Below, one piece after another: positions 9,757-18,233 of a stretch of DNA of 64,000 nucleotides (position 1 is the first letter of the stretch; each line of letters starts with the position of its first letter). The notes beneath the pieces were generated by a model, which was not told the DNA's origin, searched no databases, and worked only from the letters and a program-made list of their open reading frames with translations. This DNA is from Lysobacter sp. Root690 (GTDB lineage Bacteria; Pseudomonadota; Gammaproteobacteria; Xanthomonadales; Xanthomonadaceae), in NCBI RefSeq assembly GCF_001427785.1, contig NZ_LMHM01000017.1, forward strand, positions 146,662-210,661, written 5' to 3'. Both the position numbers and the translations under genes were made by a program.

Positions 9757-10446
9757 TTATTTCGAAGCCACGATCCGCCAGTTGTTGAACGGCGTGCGCC
9801 CGAACAACGGAGTGAATTCGACCTGTAACCCCGCCGCGAGCAGGCGCGCGCGCAGCGCCTCGCCATCGGGGTAGTAACGCGGCATCGCATTCATCCAGCC
9901 CAGCGCGCGCGAAAACAGATCGACCGCGCGGGTGATGCGCGCGCGCCCGGTGCCGTCGTCCAGGCCGGTGCGGATCACCAGTTTCGCCCCGGGCGTGAGC
10001 ATCGCGATCATCTGGTCGATCGCCTGCGCCTGGGCCGGATACGGAATGAACTGCAGCACGTCGAGGATCACCACGTTGCCGCGGTGTTCCGGCAATTCGC
10101 GCGACAGGTCCATGGTGTCGAAGCGGGCGTCCTGCAGCCCGACCTTGGCGGCGGCGCGCACCGCGCGGCGGATCTTGGCCGCGTCGCTGTCGACCCCGCG
10201 GTAGGGCACGCGGATGCCGTCGGCGTACAGGGTGTGGGCGAGCAGGCCCAGCCCGCAGCCCAGGTCGAGCAAGGGCGCATCGGTGCCGCGCAGGGCCTCG
10301 CTGACGCCGGGGTAGAGCGGATCGCTGCTGAGCTTGGCGCGGCTGTAGTAGTAGTCCCAGCGATTGCCGAGCGGATGTTCGGGCAGGTAGGCGCGGGCGA
10401 TGTGCAACGCCTGTCCTGGAGCCATGGCTTGGGCCGCTGGGGTCAT
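9757..10446 (-). CDS. Class I SAM-dependent methyltransferase
   Basis: A 229-residue cytoplasmic methyltransferase. The glycine-rich SAM-binding motif I is PLLDLGCGLGLLA at about residues 58-70. The acidic end of strand 2 follows (YRGVDSDAAKI). Motif IV lies around NVVILDVLQFIPYPAQ and the post-motif around LTPGAKLVIRTGLDDG. The C-terminal part (RYYPDGEALRARLLAAGL, then FTPLFGRTPFNNW) is the usual variable substrate lid. The acceptor is unknown. The start could be MTPAAQAMAPG or the second methionine seven codons later. It is convergent with the deacetylase gene, and a REP pair separates it from the hydrolase upstream. Confidence 0.85.
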   Translation of the reverse strand: MTPAAQAMAPGQALHIARAYLPEHPLGNRWDYYYSRAKLSSDPLYPGVSEALRGTDAPLLDLGCGLGLLAHTLYADGIRVPYRGVDSDAAKIRRAVRAAAKVGLQDARFDTMDLSRELPEHRGNVVILDVLQFIPYPAQAQAIDQMIAMLTPGAKLVIRTGLDDGTGRARITRAVDLFSRALGWMNAMPRYYPDGEALRARLLAAGLQVEFTPLFGRTPFNNWRIVASK

Positions 10447-10543
10447 CGCTGGTCGAAGGCCGCGTCGCTGGGGTGGTCGGGCAGTTTGGCATTCCGCGCG
10501 CGGATGGGGAAATCCGCGAATCGCGCGCGTTGCCGGTATCCGA

Positions 10544-10630
10544 CTGTAGGAGCGGCGTGAGCCGCGACCGCGAGACCACGGTTACGACGCAGGCGCGGTG
10601 TCGCGGTCGCGGCTCGCGCCGCTACTACAG
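10544..10630. repeat. Inverted REP pair
   Basis: A forward copy ctgtaggagcggcgtgagcc (10544-10574) and a reverse copy ending gccgctactacag (10601-10630) are separated by 26 bp, like a BIME. It lies between two minus-strand genes. Confidence 0.8.
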
Positions 10631-10661
10631 GGGCTATCGGGCCGCGAATTGCCTGATGCGT

Positions 10662-11285
10662 TCAGGGCGAACGATCGCGCAGCAAATCCACCGCCACCGG
10701 CAACGCCAGCGCCGTCCACTGCGCATACATCGCCGCCGACGGATGCAGGCCGTCCTCGGCGACCATCGCCGGCTCGCTGCCGCGTTCGCGCGAAACCGGG
10801 GTGATGTCGACGAAGGCGACCCCAAATCGCGCGCAGATTTCGCTGGCGGTGATGTTGAACACGTCGAGTTCGGCGCCGATCGTGGCCGGGCCGCGCTTGT
10901 CGCTCGCGCCGAACGGGGTCGCGCCCCAGTCGGGAATCGACAGCACCAGCACGCGGTCGCTGCGGCCGCGCGCATAACCGATCGCGCGTTCCAGCAGCTC
11001 GCGGAACTCGCTTGCGTACTGCGTGGCGCCGCGGCCGCGGTATTGGTTGTTGACCCCGATCAGCAGGCTGACGAAATCCCATTCGCCCAGCGGCTCGGCC
11101 AGGTCCAGCGCGAGCGCGAGTTCGTCGGTGGTCCAGCCGGTGGTGGCGATGATGCGCGGCGCCGCCACGGCTATGCCGCGCTCGCTCAGGCCGGCCGCCA
11201 GTTGCACCGGCCAACGCCCCGACTCGGCGACCGTTTCGCCGATGGTGTAGCTGTCGCCCAGGGCGAGGTAAAGCAGTTCGCTCAC
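10662..11285 (-). CDS. SGNH/GDSL-type hydrolase
   Basis: A 207-residue predicted esterase of the SGNH superfamily. Block I is LALGDSYTIGE with the nucleophilic serine. The block II glycine lies in the TTGWTTDELA segment, block III is LLIGVNNQYRGR with the oxyanion asparagine, and block V is EDGLHPSAAMY with the catalytic Asp/His pair. I chose the GTG at 11285, reading VSELLYLALGDSY, because it falls 7 bp after the upstream stop; longer readings overlap the aminotransferase and add low-complexity sequence. No signal peptide is visible, so it is probably cytoplasmic. It appears co-transcribed with the aminotransferase. Its substrate is unknown. Confidence 0.83.
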   Translation of the reverse strand: MSELLYLALGDSYTIGETVAESGRWPVQLAAGLSERGIAVAAPRIIATTGWTTDELALALDLAEPLGEWDFVSLLIGVNNQYRGRGATQYASEFRELLERAIGYARGRSDRVLVLSIPDWGATPFGASDKRGPATIGAELDVFNITASEICARFGVAFVDITPVSRERGSEPAMVAEDGLHPSAAMYAQWTALALPVAVDLLRDRSP

Positions 11286-11292
11286 CGACGGC

Positions 11293-12555
11293 TCAGGCGA
11301 CCGCGGCGGACAGCGCCTGCGCGGTGTGCTCGGCGCGCTCGGCATGCAGGTCGAGCACGCGCTCGATCCGGCCGAACACTTCGCGCACGTCGGCCGGCTG
11401 CGGCAGCAACGTCACCCGGAAGTGATTGCGGTAGGGCACGTTGAAACTGGAGCCGGGCACGACCAGCACGTCTTCGGTTTCCAGCAGTTCCAGTGCGAAG
11501 CGGTGGTCGTCGAAGCCTTGCGCGGCGGCGCCGACCACGGCCGGGAACGCGTACAGCGCGCCGGCCGGCTTGACCAGTTGCAGGTGCTTGCTGGCTTCGA
11601 CCGACTCGATCACCGCGCGGCGCGCTTCGTACAGACGGCCGCCGGGCGCGCACAGCGGCGCGATGGTGTCTTCACCGTTGAGCGCGGCTTCGATCGCGAA
11701 CTGGCCCGGCACGTTGGCGCACAGGCGCAGCGCGCCGAGCAGATCCATGGCGTGATGGAAATCGCCGCTGGCGACCGGATCGCCCGACAGCACCGCCCAG
11801 CCCACGCGCCAGCCGCAGGCGCGATGCACCTTGGACAGGCCGCCGAAGCTCAGGCACGGCAGGTCGCCGGCGATCGGCGCGACCGGCACGAACTGCGCGC
11901 CGTCGTAAAGAATGGAGTCGTAGATTTCGTCGCACATCAGCAGCAGCTTGTGCTTGGCGGCGATGGCGACGATGCGTTCGATCAACTCGCGCGGATAGAC
12001 CGCGCCGGTCGGGTTGTTCGGATTGATCAGCACGATCGCACGGGTGCGGCTCGACACCAGTTGCTCGATCTCGTCCGGGTCGGGCAGGAAGCCGTTCTCG
12101 GGCTGGCAGCGGTAGTACACCGGGCGGCCGTCGTTGAGGATGGTCGCGGCCGACCACAGCGGGTAGTCGGGCGAGGGCAGCAGCACTTCGTCGCCGGGAT
12201 TGAGCAGGGCGCGCAGCGACAGGTCGATCAACTCGCTGACGCCGTTGCCGACGAACACGCGTTCGGGCGAAGCGTTGGGGGTGCCGCGCTTCTTGTGGAA
12301 CGCGGCGATGGCTTCGCGCGCGACCGGCAGGCCTTGCTGATGAGTGTAGGGATCGGTGTCGGCGATGTGGTCGGCGATCGCGCGCTGCAGGTGCTCGGGG
12401 GCGCGGAAACCGAACGCGCCGGGGTTGCCGATGTTGAGCTTGATCTGCTTGCGACCCTGGGCTTCCAGCTCGCGGGCTCGCCGGGCCAATTCACCGCGGA
12501 TTTCGTAACGGACTTCGGACAGGCGTTCGCGGGTTTTCAGGGGCGGCAAGGACAT
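11293..12555 (-). CDS. AlaA-like PLP aminotransferase (probable alanine transaminase)
   Basis: A 420-residue class I/II aminotransferase. It matches the glutamate-pyruvate transaminase AlaA by its N-terminus (REIRGELARRARELEAQG-like reading, then KLNIGNPGAFGF). Other matches are the PLP-contacting segments GNGVSELIDLSLRALLNPGD, PNNPTGAVY, CDEIYDSILYDG and the lysine motif SFGGLSKVHRACGWRVGW. The expected reaction is pyruvate plus glutamate to alanine plus 2-oxoglutarate in the cytoplasm. The C-terminus contains the arginine that binds the substrate carboxylate (NHFRVTLLP). It is the first gene of a probable two-gene unit with the downstream GDSL hydrolase. The start MSLPPLKTRERL is conserved in position relative to the family. 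Confidence 0.88.
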   Translation of the reverse strand: MSLPPLKTRERLSEVRYEIRGELARRARELEAQGRKQIKLNIGNPGAFGFRAPEHLQRAIADHIADTDPYTHQQGLPVAREAIAAFHKKRGTPNASPERVFVGNGVSELIDLSLRALLNPGDEVLLPSPDYPLWSAATILNDGRPVYYRCQPENGFLPDPDEIEQLVSSRTRAIVLINPNNPTGAVYPRELIERIVAIAAKHKLLLMCDEIYDSILYDGAQFVPVAPIAGDLPCLSFGGLSKVHRACGWRVGWAVLSGDPVASGDFHHAMDLLGALRLCANVPGQFAIEAALNGEDTIAPLCAPGGRLYEARRAVIESVEASKHLQLVKPAGALYAFPAVVGAAAQGFDDHRFALELLETEDVLVVPGSSFNVPYRNHFRVTLLPQPADVREVFGRIERVLDLHAERAEHTAQALSAAVA

Positions 12556-12785
12556 CGCGGCGGGTCGGGGTCGATGAAAGTGGCGTCCAGACTAGCTGAA
12601 TCGGCTTCAGGATTCAGCGGGGGCGGGGTGGGCAGGGGATCGGTCGCTTTCGACCGCACGCACGATTCGACGATCCGGCCACCGTCGCCGGCCGGCCCCG
12701 GCCCGCCCCGGCCCGCAAACCGGGGCGCCGACCGATCGATTCGGCCCAAAAGCCGCACGCGGCCTATAGAATCGCGCCATGCCCA

Positions 12786-13949
12786 ATGCCTGTCGCGCCT
12801 TTGACTCCTGAACTCGCCGCCTTGCAGGCGATCGGTTGGCCGATCACGGCCGAAGACCCGTTGCCGGCCGATCCGGTCTGGCGCCAGGCCCTCGCCGACC
12901 ACCCGCAGGCCCGCCCGGCGCGGGTCACCGAGCAGCACCGCAGCGGCTACGTGGTCTCCGACGGCCCCGACAGCGGTTACCGGGTCGAGTCCCTGCCCGA
13001 GTGGCAGCGCGCGGCCAATTACAAGAAAGGTTCGCTAGCGCCCGAGCAACGGCCTGGGGTCGGCGACTGGATGCTGGTCGAGGGCGATCCCGAGCGCGCC
13101 AAGGTCGTGGCCCTGCTGCCGCGCTACAGCGCGATCAAGCGCGGCGCGGCCGGCGAGCATTACAAGCAGCAGCTGATCGCGGCGAACATCGACACGGTGT
13201 TCGTGGTCTGCGGGCTGGACGGCGATTTCAATCCGCGCCGGATCGAACGTTATCTGTTGCTGGTGCGCGGCGGCGCCGAGCCGGTGATCGTGCTGACCAA
13301 GGCCGACGAAGCGCTCGCCGCGAACGAGCATGCGGTGGCCGAAGCCAGCGGCGCGCTGATCGAACTCGCGCAGGGCGTGGCGATCCGCGCGGTCAATGCG
13401 CGCGATCGCGAAAGCAGCGTCGCGGCGATGTCGCCGTGGCTGAAACCCGGGCGCACCGTGGTGCTGGTCGGGTCCTCCGGCGCCGGCAAGTCGACCCTGA
13501 CCAACAGCCTGCTCGGCAACGAGCGAATGAAGACCGGCGCGGTGCGCGAAAGCGACGCGCGCGGCCGCCACACCACCACCCATCGCGCCCTGATTCCGCT
13601 GCCCTCGGGCGCCTGCCTGATCGACACCCCCGGCATGCGCGAACTCAAGCCGACCGGCGAAGAGGACGTGGCCGAGAATTTCGCCGATGTCGAAGCGCTG
13701 GCCGAGCAGTGCAAGTTCCGCGACTGCTCGCACGCGAGCGAACCGGGCTGCGCGGTGCGCGAGGCGATCGAGAACGGCAAGCTGGACCCGCAGCGTTTCG
13801 CCAGCTACCTGAAGCTGAGCGGCGAGGTCTCGGGCGCGGCCAGCAAGCTCGCCAACCGGCGCGCGCACAAGACCGATATCAAGGCGCCGGGGAAGCCCGC
13901 GGGCAAGCCTTCGAACAAGAGTTCGGGCGATAAGCATGGGCGGCGTTGA
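12786..13949 (+). CDS. rsgA: Ribosome small-subunit-dependent GTPase A
   Basis: RsgA is a circularly permuted GTPase that checks late maturation of the 30S ribosomal subunit. The 387-residue product has an N-terminal OB-fold region (about residues 30-120). The G motifs follow in permuted order: G4 VLTKADEA, then G1 VGSSGAGKSTLTNSLLG, G2 region DARGRHTTTHR and G3 LIDTPGMRELK. A C-terminal zinc knuckle has Cys/His spacing in CKFRDCSHASEPGC. A lysine-rich tail follows (KAPGKPAGKPSNKSS), common in this family. The start at MPVAPLTPEL is used; an ATG 7 bp earlier is out of frame. It is transcribed divergently from the aminotransferase. Confidence 0.95.
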   Translation: MPVAPLTPELAALQAIGWPITAEDPLPADPVWRQALADHPQARPARVTEQHRSGYVVSDGPDSGYRVESLPEWQRAANYKKGSLAPEQRPGVGDWMLVEGDPERAKVVALLPRYSAIKRGAAGEHYKQQLIAANIDTVFVVCGLDGDFNPRRIERYLLLVRGGAEPVIVLTKADEALAANEHAVAEASGALIELAQGVAIRAVNARDRESSVAAMSPWLKPGRTVVLVGSSGAGKSTLTNSLLGNERMKTGAVRESDARGRHTTTHRALIPLPSGACLIDTPGMRELKPTGEEDVAENFADVEALAEQCKFRDCSHASEPGCAVREAIENGKLDPQRFASYLKLSGEVSGAASKLANRRAHKTDIKAPGKPAGKPSNKSSGDKHGRR

Positions 13950-14010
13950 GCGAGGCGGTTTGAAGGCTTCGGGGTTGGGTGGTCGTTTGCTTTGTCTTCG
14001 TGGGGAGCAA

Positions 14011-14310
14011 GAGCAAAAGCGAATCCCCCCTGCCCCCCTTTTGCAAAGGGGGGAGGCGATCGGCGGAGTTTGTCGCTTGCGTGATGGGGCGGTAGCGTTC
14101 GTCGACGCGGTGATCGCAGTGTCGAGGCCGATCCAGGCATCGAAAATATTCCGGACATCGAAGGTGTTCCAGACATCGCGAGTGTCCCGAACATTCCGCC
14201 CGCTGCGAATGTCCCCGGCGCTTAATTGTCAAGCTCGCCGAGCTACCTCATCCAAGCCCGTGCTGTTCCCCCCTTTGCAAAAGGGGGGCAGGGGGGATTC
14301 GCTTTTGCTC
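14011..14310. repeat. Inverted pair of AGCGAATCCCCCC repeats flanking a degenerate tandem
   Basis: The left copy (14011-14055: gcaaaagcgaatccccc and following bases, with aaaggggggag) and the right inverted copy (14265-14310) enclose about 210 bp. A related copy is at 50986-51070. Within the enclosed stretch, near 14130-14205, an imperfect 17-18-bp unit is repeated about four times (gacatcgaaggtgttcc, gacatcgcgagtgtccc). No gene is evident in 13950-14369. The palindromic pair may behave as a small mobile element. Confidence 0.65.
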
Positions 14311-14369
14311 TGGCTCTCTCGCCCATTGTTGCCCGAACCCAACACCCACCGCCCCCGCGGAACCCACCC

Positions 14370-15647
14370 ATGAGCCTGCCGCCCCCGCCCAGCCTCGCCC
14401 CCGACATCCAGCACCACGCCGCGCTCGATGCGCGCATGGTCCGCGCCGCGCGCGGCATCAAGTTGTTGACCATGGCCAGCTGGCCGGCCGGGCTGGAAGC
14501 ACCGTTTCTCGCTGACTACGCGCGCGGCGTCGCCCGGTTGCCGGTAATCGACTACCCCAGGCACGACTTCAGCGAAGTACGCGCCGAACTCGAAGCGGTC
14601 GCAAACGAGGCCGATCCCGATCATCCGCTCGGCGAATACCTGATCGAATCAGCGCATTCCTGGGGCATCGCCGCGCAGTTGCTCGAATGCCTTGGCACCC
14701 CGCAAGTCACCGACTACTCAGTGCAGTTGTTCGGAAAACCTGATGTCGCCCTGCCCGGACAAGGCCCGAGCACCCGCGAAGCGGCCAACCATTTCATCTC
14801 CATCGCCAACGAACTCGACCGCGAACTGATGTCGCCGGCGGAAACCGTGGAAATCTCCGCGACCGCGCTGAGCCTGCAATTGCAGCGCGATCTCGACGAT
14901 TATTTCGACACCCGGGTGATCGACGTAGTCCTCGACCCGACCCTGATCGCCAAGGCCGCGGCCGGCGCGACCCGCATCCGCCTGCGCACCGGCGCGGCGT
15001 TCAGCGATTACGACCGCCACCAGTTGCTGCAACACGAAGCCTTCGTGCATTCGCTGACCGCGCTCAATGGCCGCGAGCAACCGGTGCTGCCGAGCCTGGC
15101 GTTGTCGTCGCCGCGCAGTACCGCGACCCAGGAAGGCCTGGCGACGTTCGCCGAACAGATCACCGGCAGCATCGACATCGGCCGGATGAAGCGTCTGAGC
15201 CTGCGCATCGACGCGGTCGCGATGGCGCTGGACGGCGCCGATTTCATCGAAGTGTTCCGCTATTTCATCGACGCCGGCCAGACCCAGGACGAAAGCTTTG
15301 CCTCGGCGCAGCGTGTATTCCGCGGCGTGCCGACCGGCGGCGGCGCGGCCTTCACCAAGGATACCGTGTACCTGCGCGGCCTGGTCGGCGTGCATACCTT
15401 CTTCCGCTGGGCCTTGCGCCAGCAGAAACTGCATCTGTGCCGCTGGCTGTTCGCCGGCAAGATGACCCTCGGCGACGTGCAGCGTTTCGAACCGCTGTTC
15501 CACGACGGCGTGCTGGCGCCGCCGCGCTGGATGCCGCCGTGGATCACCCGCGCCAACGGCCTGGCCGGCATGCTGGCGTTCTCGCTGTTCGCCAATCGCA
15601 TCCGTCTGGATCAGATGGCCGAGGGCGATTTCAGCGAGATCGGTTGA
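14370..15647 (+). CDS. Flavohemoglobin-expression-modulating QEGLA motif protein (DUF1704)
   Basis: A 425-residue protein of the DUF1704/TIGR02421 group, named for the QEGLA motif, seen here as TATQEGLATFAEQ. The surrounding HEAFVH segment (RHQLLQHEAFVHSLT) and the QEGLA glutamate resemble a gluzincin-type metallopeptidase site (HExxxH plus E), which is established for related tyrosine carboxypeptidase-like proteins; enzymatic activity here is inferred. The description relating it to flavohemoglobin expression is historical and poorly defined. I chose the start MSLPPPPSLAPDIQ because the upstream open reading runs through a repeat. No signal peptide is seen, so it is cytoplasmic. Confidence 0.85.
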   Translation: MSLPPPPSLAPDIQHHAALDARMVRAARGIKLLTMASWPAGLEAPFLADYARGVARLPVIDYPRHDFSEVRAELEAVANEADPDHPLGEYLIESAHSWGIAAQLLECLGTPQVTDYSVQLFGKPDVALPGQGPSTREAANHFISIANELDRELMSPAETVEISATALSLQLQRDLDDYFDTRVIDVVLDPTLIAKAAAGATRIRLRTGAAFSDYDRHQLLQHEAFVHSLTALNGREQPVLPSLALSSPRSTATQEGLATFAEQITGSIDIGRMKRLSLRIDAVAMALDGADFIEVFRYFIDAGQTQDESFASAQRVFRGVPTGGGAAFTKDTVYLRGLVGVHTFFRWALRQQKLHLCRWLFAGKMTLGDVQRFEPLFHDGVLAPPRWMPPWITRANGLAGMLAFSLFANRIRLDQMAEGDFSEIG

Positions 15648-15666
15648 TCTTCGGTTGATCTATTAA

Positions 15667-15797
15667 AAGCCCCTCTCCCGCTGGCGGGAGAGGGGTTGGG
15701 GTGAGGGCACCGGCCGCCAGAGCACCCTCATCCGCCCTTCGGGCACCTTCTCAGCCTTGCACTCCCTTCGGTCGCCGCAAGCGGGAGAAGGGGAGCG
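15667..15797. repeat. CCCTCTCCCGC-family repeat element
   Basis: The hairpin cccctctcccgc-tggc-gggagagggg plus ttggggtgaggg is followed by the segment ttgcactcccttcggtcgcc and then gcgggagaaggggag. It is the same composite element as 5087-5271 in the opposite order. It separates convergent genes and may function in termination. Confidence 0.75.
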
Positions 15798-15802
15798 CAA
15801 GC

Positions 15803-16543
15803 TCAATTCATATGCAAACCACCATTGACCGCATAATCCGCGCCGGTCACGAACGCCGCATCGTCCGACGCCAACCACGCGCACAAGCTGGCGACTTCCT
15901 CCGGCTTGCCCAACCGCCTTACCGGCACCGACGCAGCCAGCCGATCGAGCACGTCCGGCGGAAACGCGCTGATCGCGGCGCTGGCGACATACCCGGGCGA
16001 CACCGTATTGACCGTGACCCCGCGCGCGGCGAACTCCTGCGCCAGCGCGCGGGTGAAGCCATGCATCGCCGACTTCGCGGTAGCGTAGTTGACCTGGCCG
16101 ATCTGGCCTTTCTGCGCGCTGACCGAGGCGATGTTGACGATGCGGCCCCAACCGCGCGCGGACATGCCGTCGATCACCTGCTTGGTGATGTTGAACAAGG
16201 TATGCAGATTGCCGGCCATCACCGCGTTCCAGTCCTCGCGGGTCATCTGTCGGAACAGAATGTCGCGGGTACCGCCGGCGTTGTTGACCAGCACGTCGAC
16301 CTCGCCGACCTCGGCCTTGACCTTGGCGAACGCGGCGACCGTGGAGTCCCAGTCGGCGGCATTGCCTTCCGAAGCGATGAAATCGAACCCCAGTTCGCGC
16401 TGCTCGCGCAGCCAGCCGGCTTTGCGCGGCGAATTCGGCCCGCAACCGGCGACCACGGTGTGGCCGTTGAGCGCGAGCTTGCGGCAGATCGCGGTGCCGA
16501 GGCTGCCCATGCCGCTGGTGACGTAGGCGATGCGGAGTGTCAT
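15803..16543 (-). CDS. phbB: Acetoacetyl-CoA reductase (short-chain dehydrogenase)
   Basis: A 246-residue NADPH-dependent SDR, probably reducing acetoacetyl-CoA to (R)-3-hydroxybutyryl-CoA for polyhydroxyalkanoate metabolism. The cofactor motif is TSGMGSLGTAI near residues 8-18, and VNNAGGTRDILFRQM is the structural NAG motif. The catalytic Ser-Tyr-Lys triad appears in NIASVSAQKGQIGQVNYATAK. The TVSPGYVASA segment and the C-terminal VTGADYAVNGGLHMN agree with PhbB proteins. No phaC synthase is near, so the pathway assignment rests on sequence resemblance alone; a general 3-oxoacyl reductase is the alternative. It is transcribed alone on the minus strand, with a palindromic repeat just upstream. 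Confidence 0.85.
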   Translation of the reverse strand: MTLRIAYVTSGMGSLGTAICRKLALNGHTVVAGCGPNSPRKAGWLREQRELGFDFIASEGNAADWDSTVAAFAKVKAEVGEVDVLVNNAGGTRDILFRQMTREDWNAVMAGNLHTLFNITKQVIDGMSARGWGRIVNIASVSAQKGQIGQVNYATAKSAMHGFTRALAQEFAARGVTVNTVSPGYVASAAISAFPPDVLDRLAASVPVRRLGKPEEVASLCAWLASDDAAFVTGADYAVNGGLHMN

Positions 16544-16565
16544 GGCTTTAGTCCTTGGAGCGAGA

Positions 16566-16763
16566 AGTGAGTTCGTAGGAGTGAGGAGTGAGTAAAAGCG
16601 GGACGTGGGGAGGGTGGCCTTGGCTCTTACTCACTCCTCACTCCTGTGAACTCGTTCCTCGCTGTCGGGGATCCGACTGTAGGAGCGGCGCGAGCCGCGA
16701 CCGCGAACTCACAGTGATGTCGTAAGCGCGATGTCGCAGTCGCGGCTTGCGCCGTTCCTCCAG
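16566..16763. repeat. GAGTGAGGAGTGAG inverted repeat followed by an inverted REP pair
   Basis: The first part has arms gtaggagtgaggagtgagta and tactcactcctcactcctgt around a short GC-rich loop (16575-16648). It belongs to the same family as the repeats at 21785-21900 and 28637-28677. A forward REP (16677-16707) and a degenerate reverse REP (16734-16763) follow. Together they fill the 228-bp gap between the reductase and the transporter. Confidence 0.75.
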
Positions 16764-16771
16764 GGATGGCA

Positions 16772-18100
16772 TCAGGCGGCGAAGGGATATAAAGCGAACG
16801 CGAGCGACGCGACCATCAACAACAACGAAATCAGCACCGCCCACTTCAAGGTGAACTTCTGGTGGTCGGCGAAATCGACGTTGGCCATGCCGACCAAGAG
16901 ATACGTCGACGGCACCAGCGGGCTGAGCAGATGCACCGGTTGTCCGGCCAAGGACGCGCGCGCCATTTCGACGGGCGTGATGCCGTAGTGGCCGGCCGCT
17001 TCCGACAAAATCGGCAGCACACCGAAATAGAACGCGTCGTTGGACATGAAGAAAGTGAAGGGCATGCTCGCGATCGCGGTGATCACCGCGAGATACGGAC
17101 CCCAGGCATCGGGAATCACCGCCAGGAAGCTGCGCGACATCGCCTCGACCATGCCGGTGTTGGACAGAATCCCGGTGAAGATGCCGGCGGCGAAAATCAG
17201 AGACACCACCGCGAGCACGTTGCCGGCGTGGTTGCCGATGCGGCGGCGCTGTTCGGCCAGGTCGGGGTAATTGATCACCAGCGCGATCGCGAAGCCGATC
17301 ATGAACAACACCGGCAGCGGCAGCACGCCGAGCACCAGCGCGGTCATCAACGCGACGGTCAGTGCGGCGTTGACCCACAGCAGCTTCGGCCGCTTGGTGT
17401 CTTCGCTGTCGGCGAGCGTGGGCAGGTTGTCGCTGTCGGTATCGAGGTCGGGGTTCCAGTCCGCGCCGTGACCGGGCAGGGTCACGATGCCCAGCCGCCT
17501 GCGCTCGCGGATGCCCAAATACCAGGCCAGCGCGATGATGCCGAGCAGCGAGATCGCCATCGCCGGCACCAGCGGCACGAACACATCGCTGGGATCGACG
17601 TGCAGCGCGGTCGCCGCGCGCGCGGTCGGTCCGCCCCAGGGCGTGAGGTTCATCACCCCGCCGGCGAGAATCGTCACGCAGGTCAGGTTGAGCGCGTTCA
17701 TGCGCAGGCGCTGATACAGCGGCAGCATCGCCGAAACGGTGATCATGTAGGTGGTCGAGCCGTCGCCGTCGAGCGAGATCAACATCGCCAGCACCGCGGT
17801 GCCGACCACGATCTTGACCGGGTCGCCCTTCACCAGCTTGAGGATGCGGCGCACGATCGGATCGAACAGGCCGGCGTCGATCATCACCCCGAAGTACAGG
17901 ATCGCGAACATCAGCATCACGCCGGTCGGCGCGATCTTCTTGATGCCCTCGATCATCATCTCGCCGATGCCGGCGCTGAAGCCGCCGAGCAGGGCGAACG
18001 CGATCGGGATCACGATCAGCGCCACCAGCGGCGACAGCCGCTTGCTCATGATCAGGTACATGAAGGTGAGGACCATGCCGAAGCCGAGCGCGGTCAACAT
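16772..18100 (-). CDS. CitMHS-family citrate/proton (or metal-citrate) symporter
   Basis: A 442-residue polytopic inner-membrane protein with about 11-12 hydrophobic spans. It is of the CitMHS type, which imports citrate complexed with divalent metal together with protons. Family segments include LIVIPIAFALLGGF, LMFAILYFGVMIDAGLFDP, the LISLDGDGSTTYMIT loop, LTPWGGPTARAA, and FTFFMSNDAFYFGVLPIL near the C-terminal third. The ligand is inferred from the family. It lies immediately downstream, on the same strand, of an OprO/P-like porin, and a TctDE-like two-component system is divergent from that porin. The four genes together look like a regulated tricarboxylate uptake route through outer and inner membranes. 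Confidence 0.9.
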   Translation of the reverse strand: MLTALGFGMVLTFMYLIMSKRLSPLVALIVIPIAFALLGGFSAGIGEMMIEGIKKIAPTGVMLMFAILYFGVMIDAGLFDPIVRRILKLVKGDPVKIVVGTAVLAMLISLDGDGSTTYMITVSAMLPLYQRLRMNALNLTCVTILAGGVMNLTPWGGPTARAATALHVDPSDVFVPLVPAMAISLLGIIALAWYLGIRERRRLGIVTLPGHGADWNPDLDTDSDNLPTLADSEDTKRPKLLWVNAALTVALMTALVLGVLPLPVLFMIGFAIALVINYPDLAEQRRRIGNHAGNVLAVVSLIFAAGIFTGILSNTGMVEAMSRSFLAVIPDAWGPYLAVITAIASMPFTFFMSNDAFYFGVLPILSEAAGHYGITPVEMARASLAGQPVHLLSPLVPSTYLLVGMANVDFADHQKFTLKWAVLISLLLMVASLAFALYPFAA

Positions 18101-18169
18101 GAGGCGATTCCTTTTCTATGCCGATCCACGTTGCGCGCGGACCTGCGGGAGATAGCGGCGCTCTCATCC

Positions 18170-18197
18170 CGTCATTCCCGCGAACGCGGGAATCCAG
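18170..18197. repeat. CGTCATTCCCGCGAACGCGGG palindrome
   Basis: A single copy of the cgtcattcccgcgaa family lies between the porin stop and the transporter start. It could form a stable hairpin in the transcript of this two-gene unit and so lower expression of the transporter relative to the porin; that effect is inferred. Confidence 0.7.
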
Positions 18198-18233
18198 GGC
18201 CTTTCGAGCGAAAGACCTTGAAGCCGAACCGAC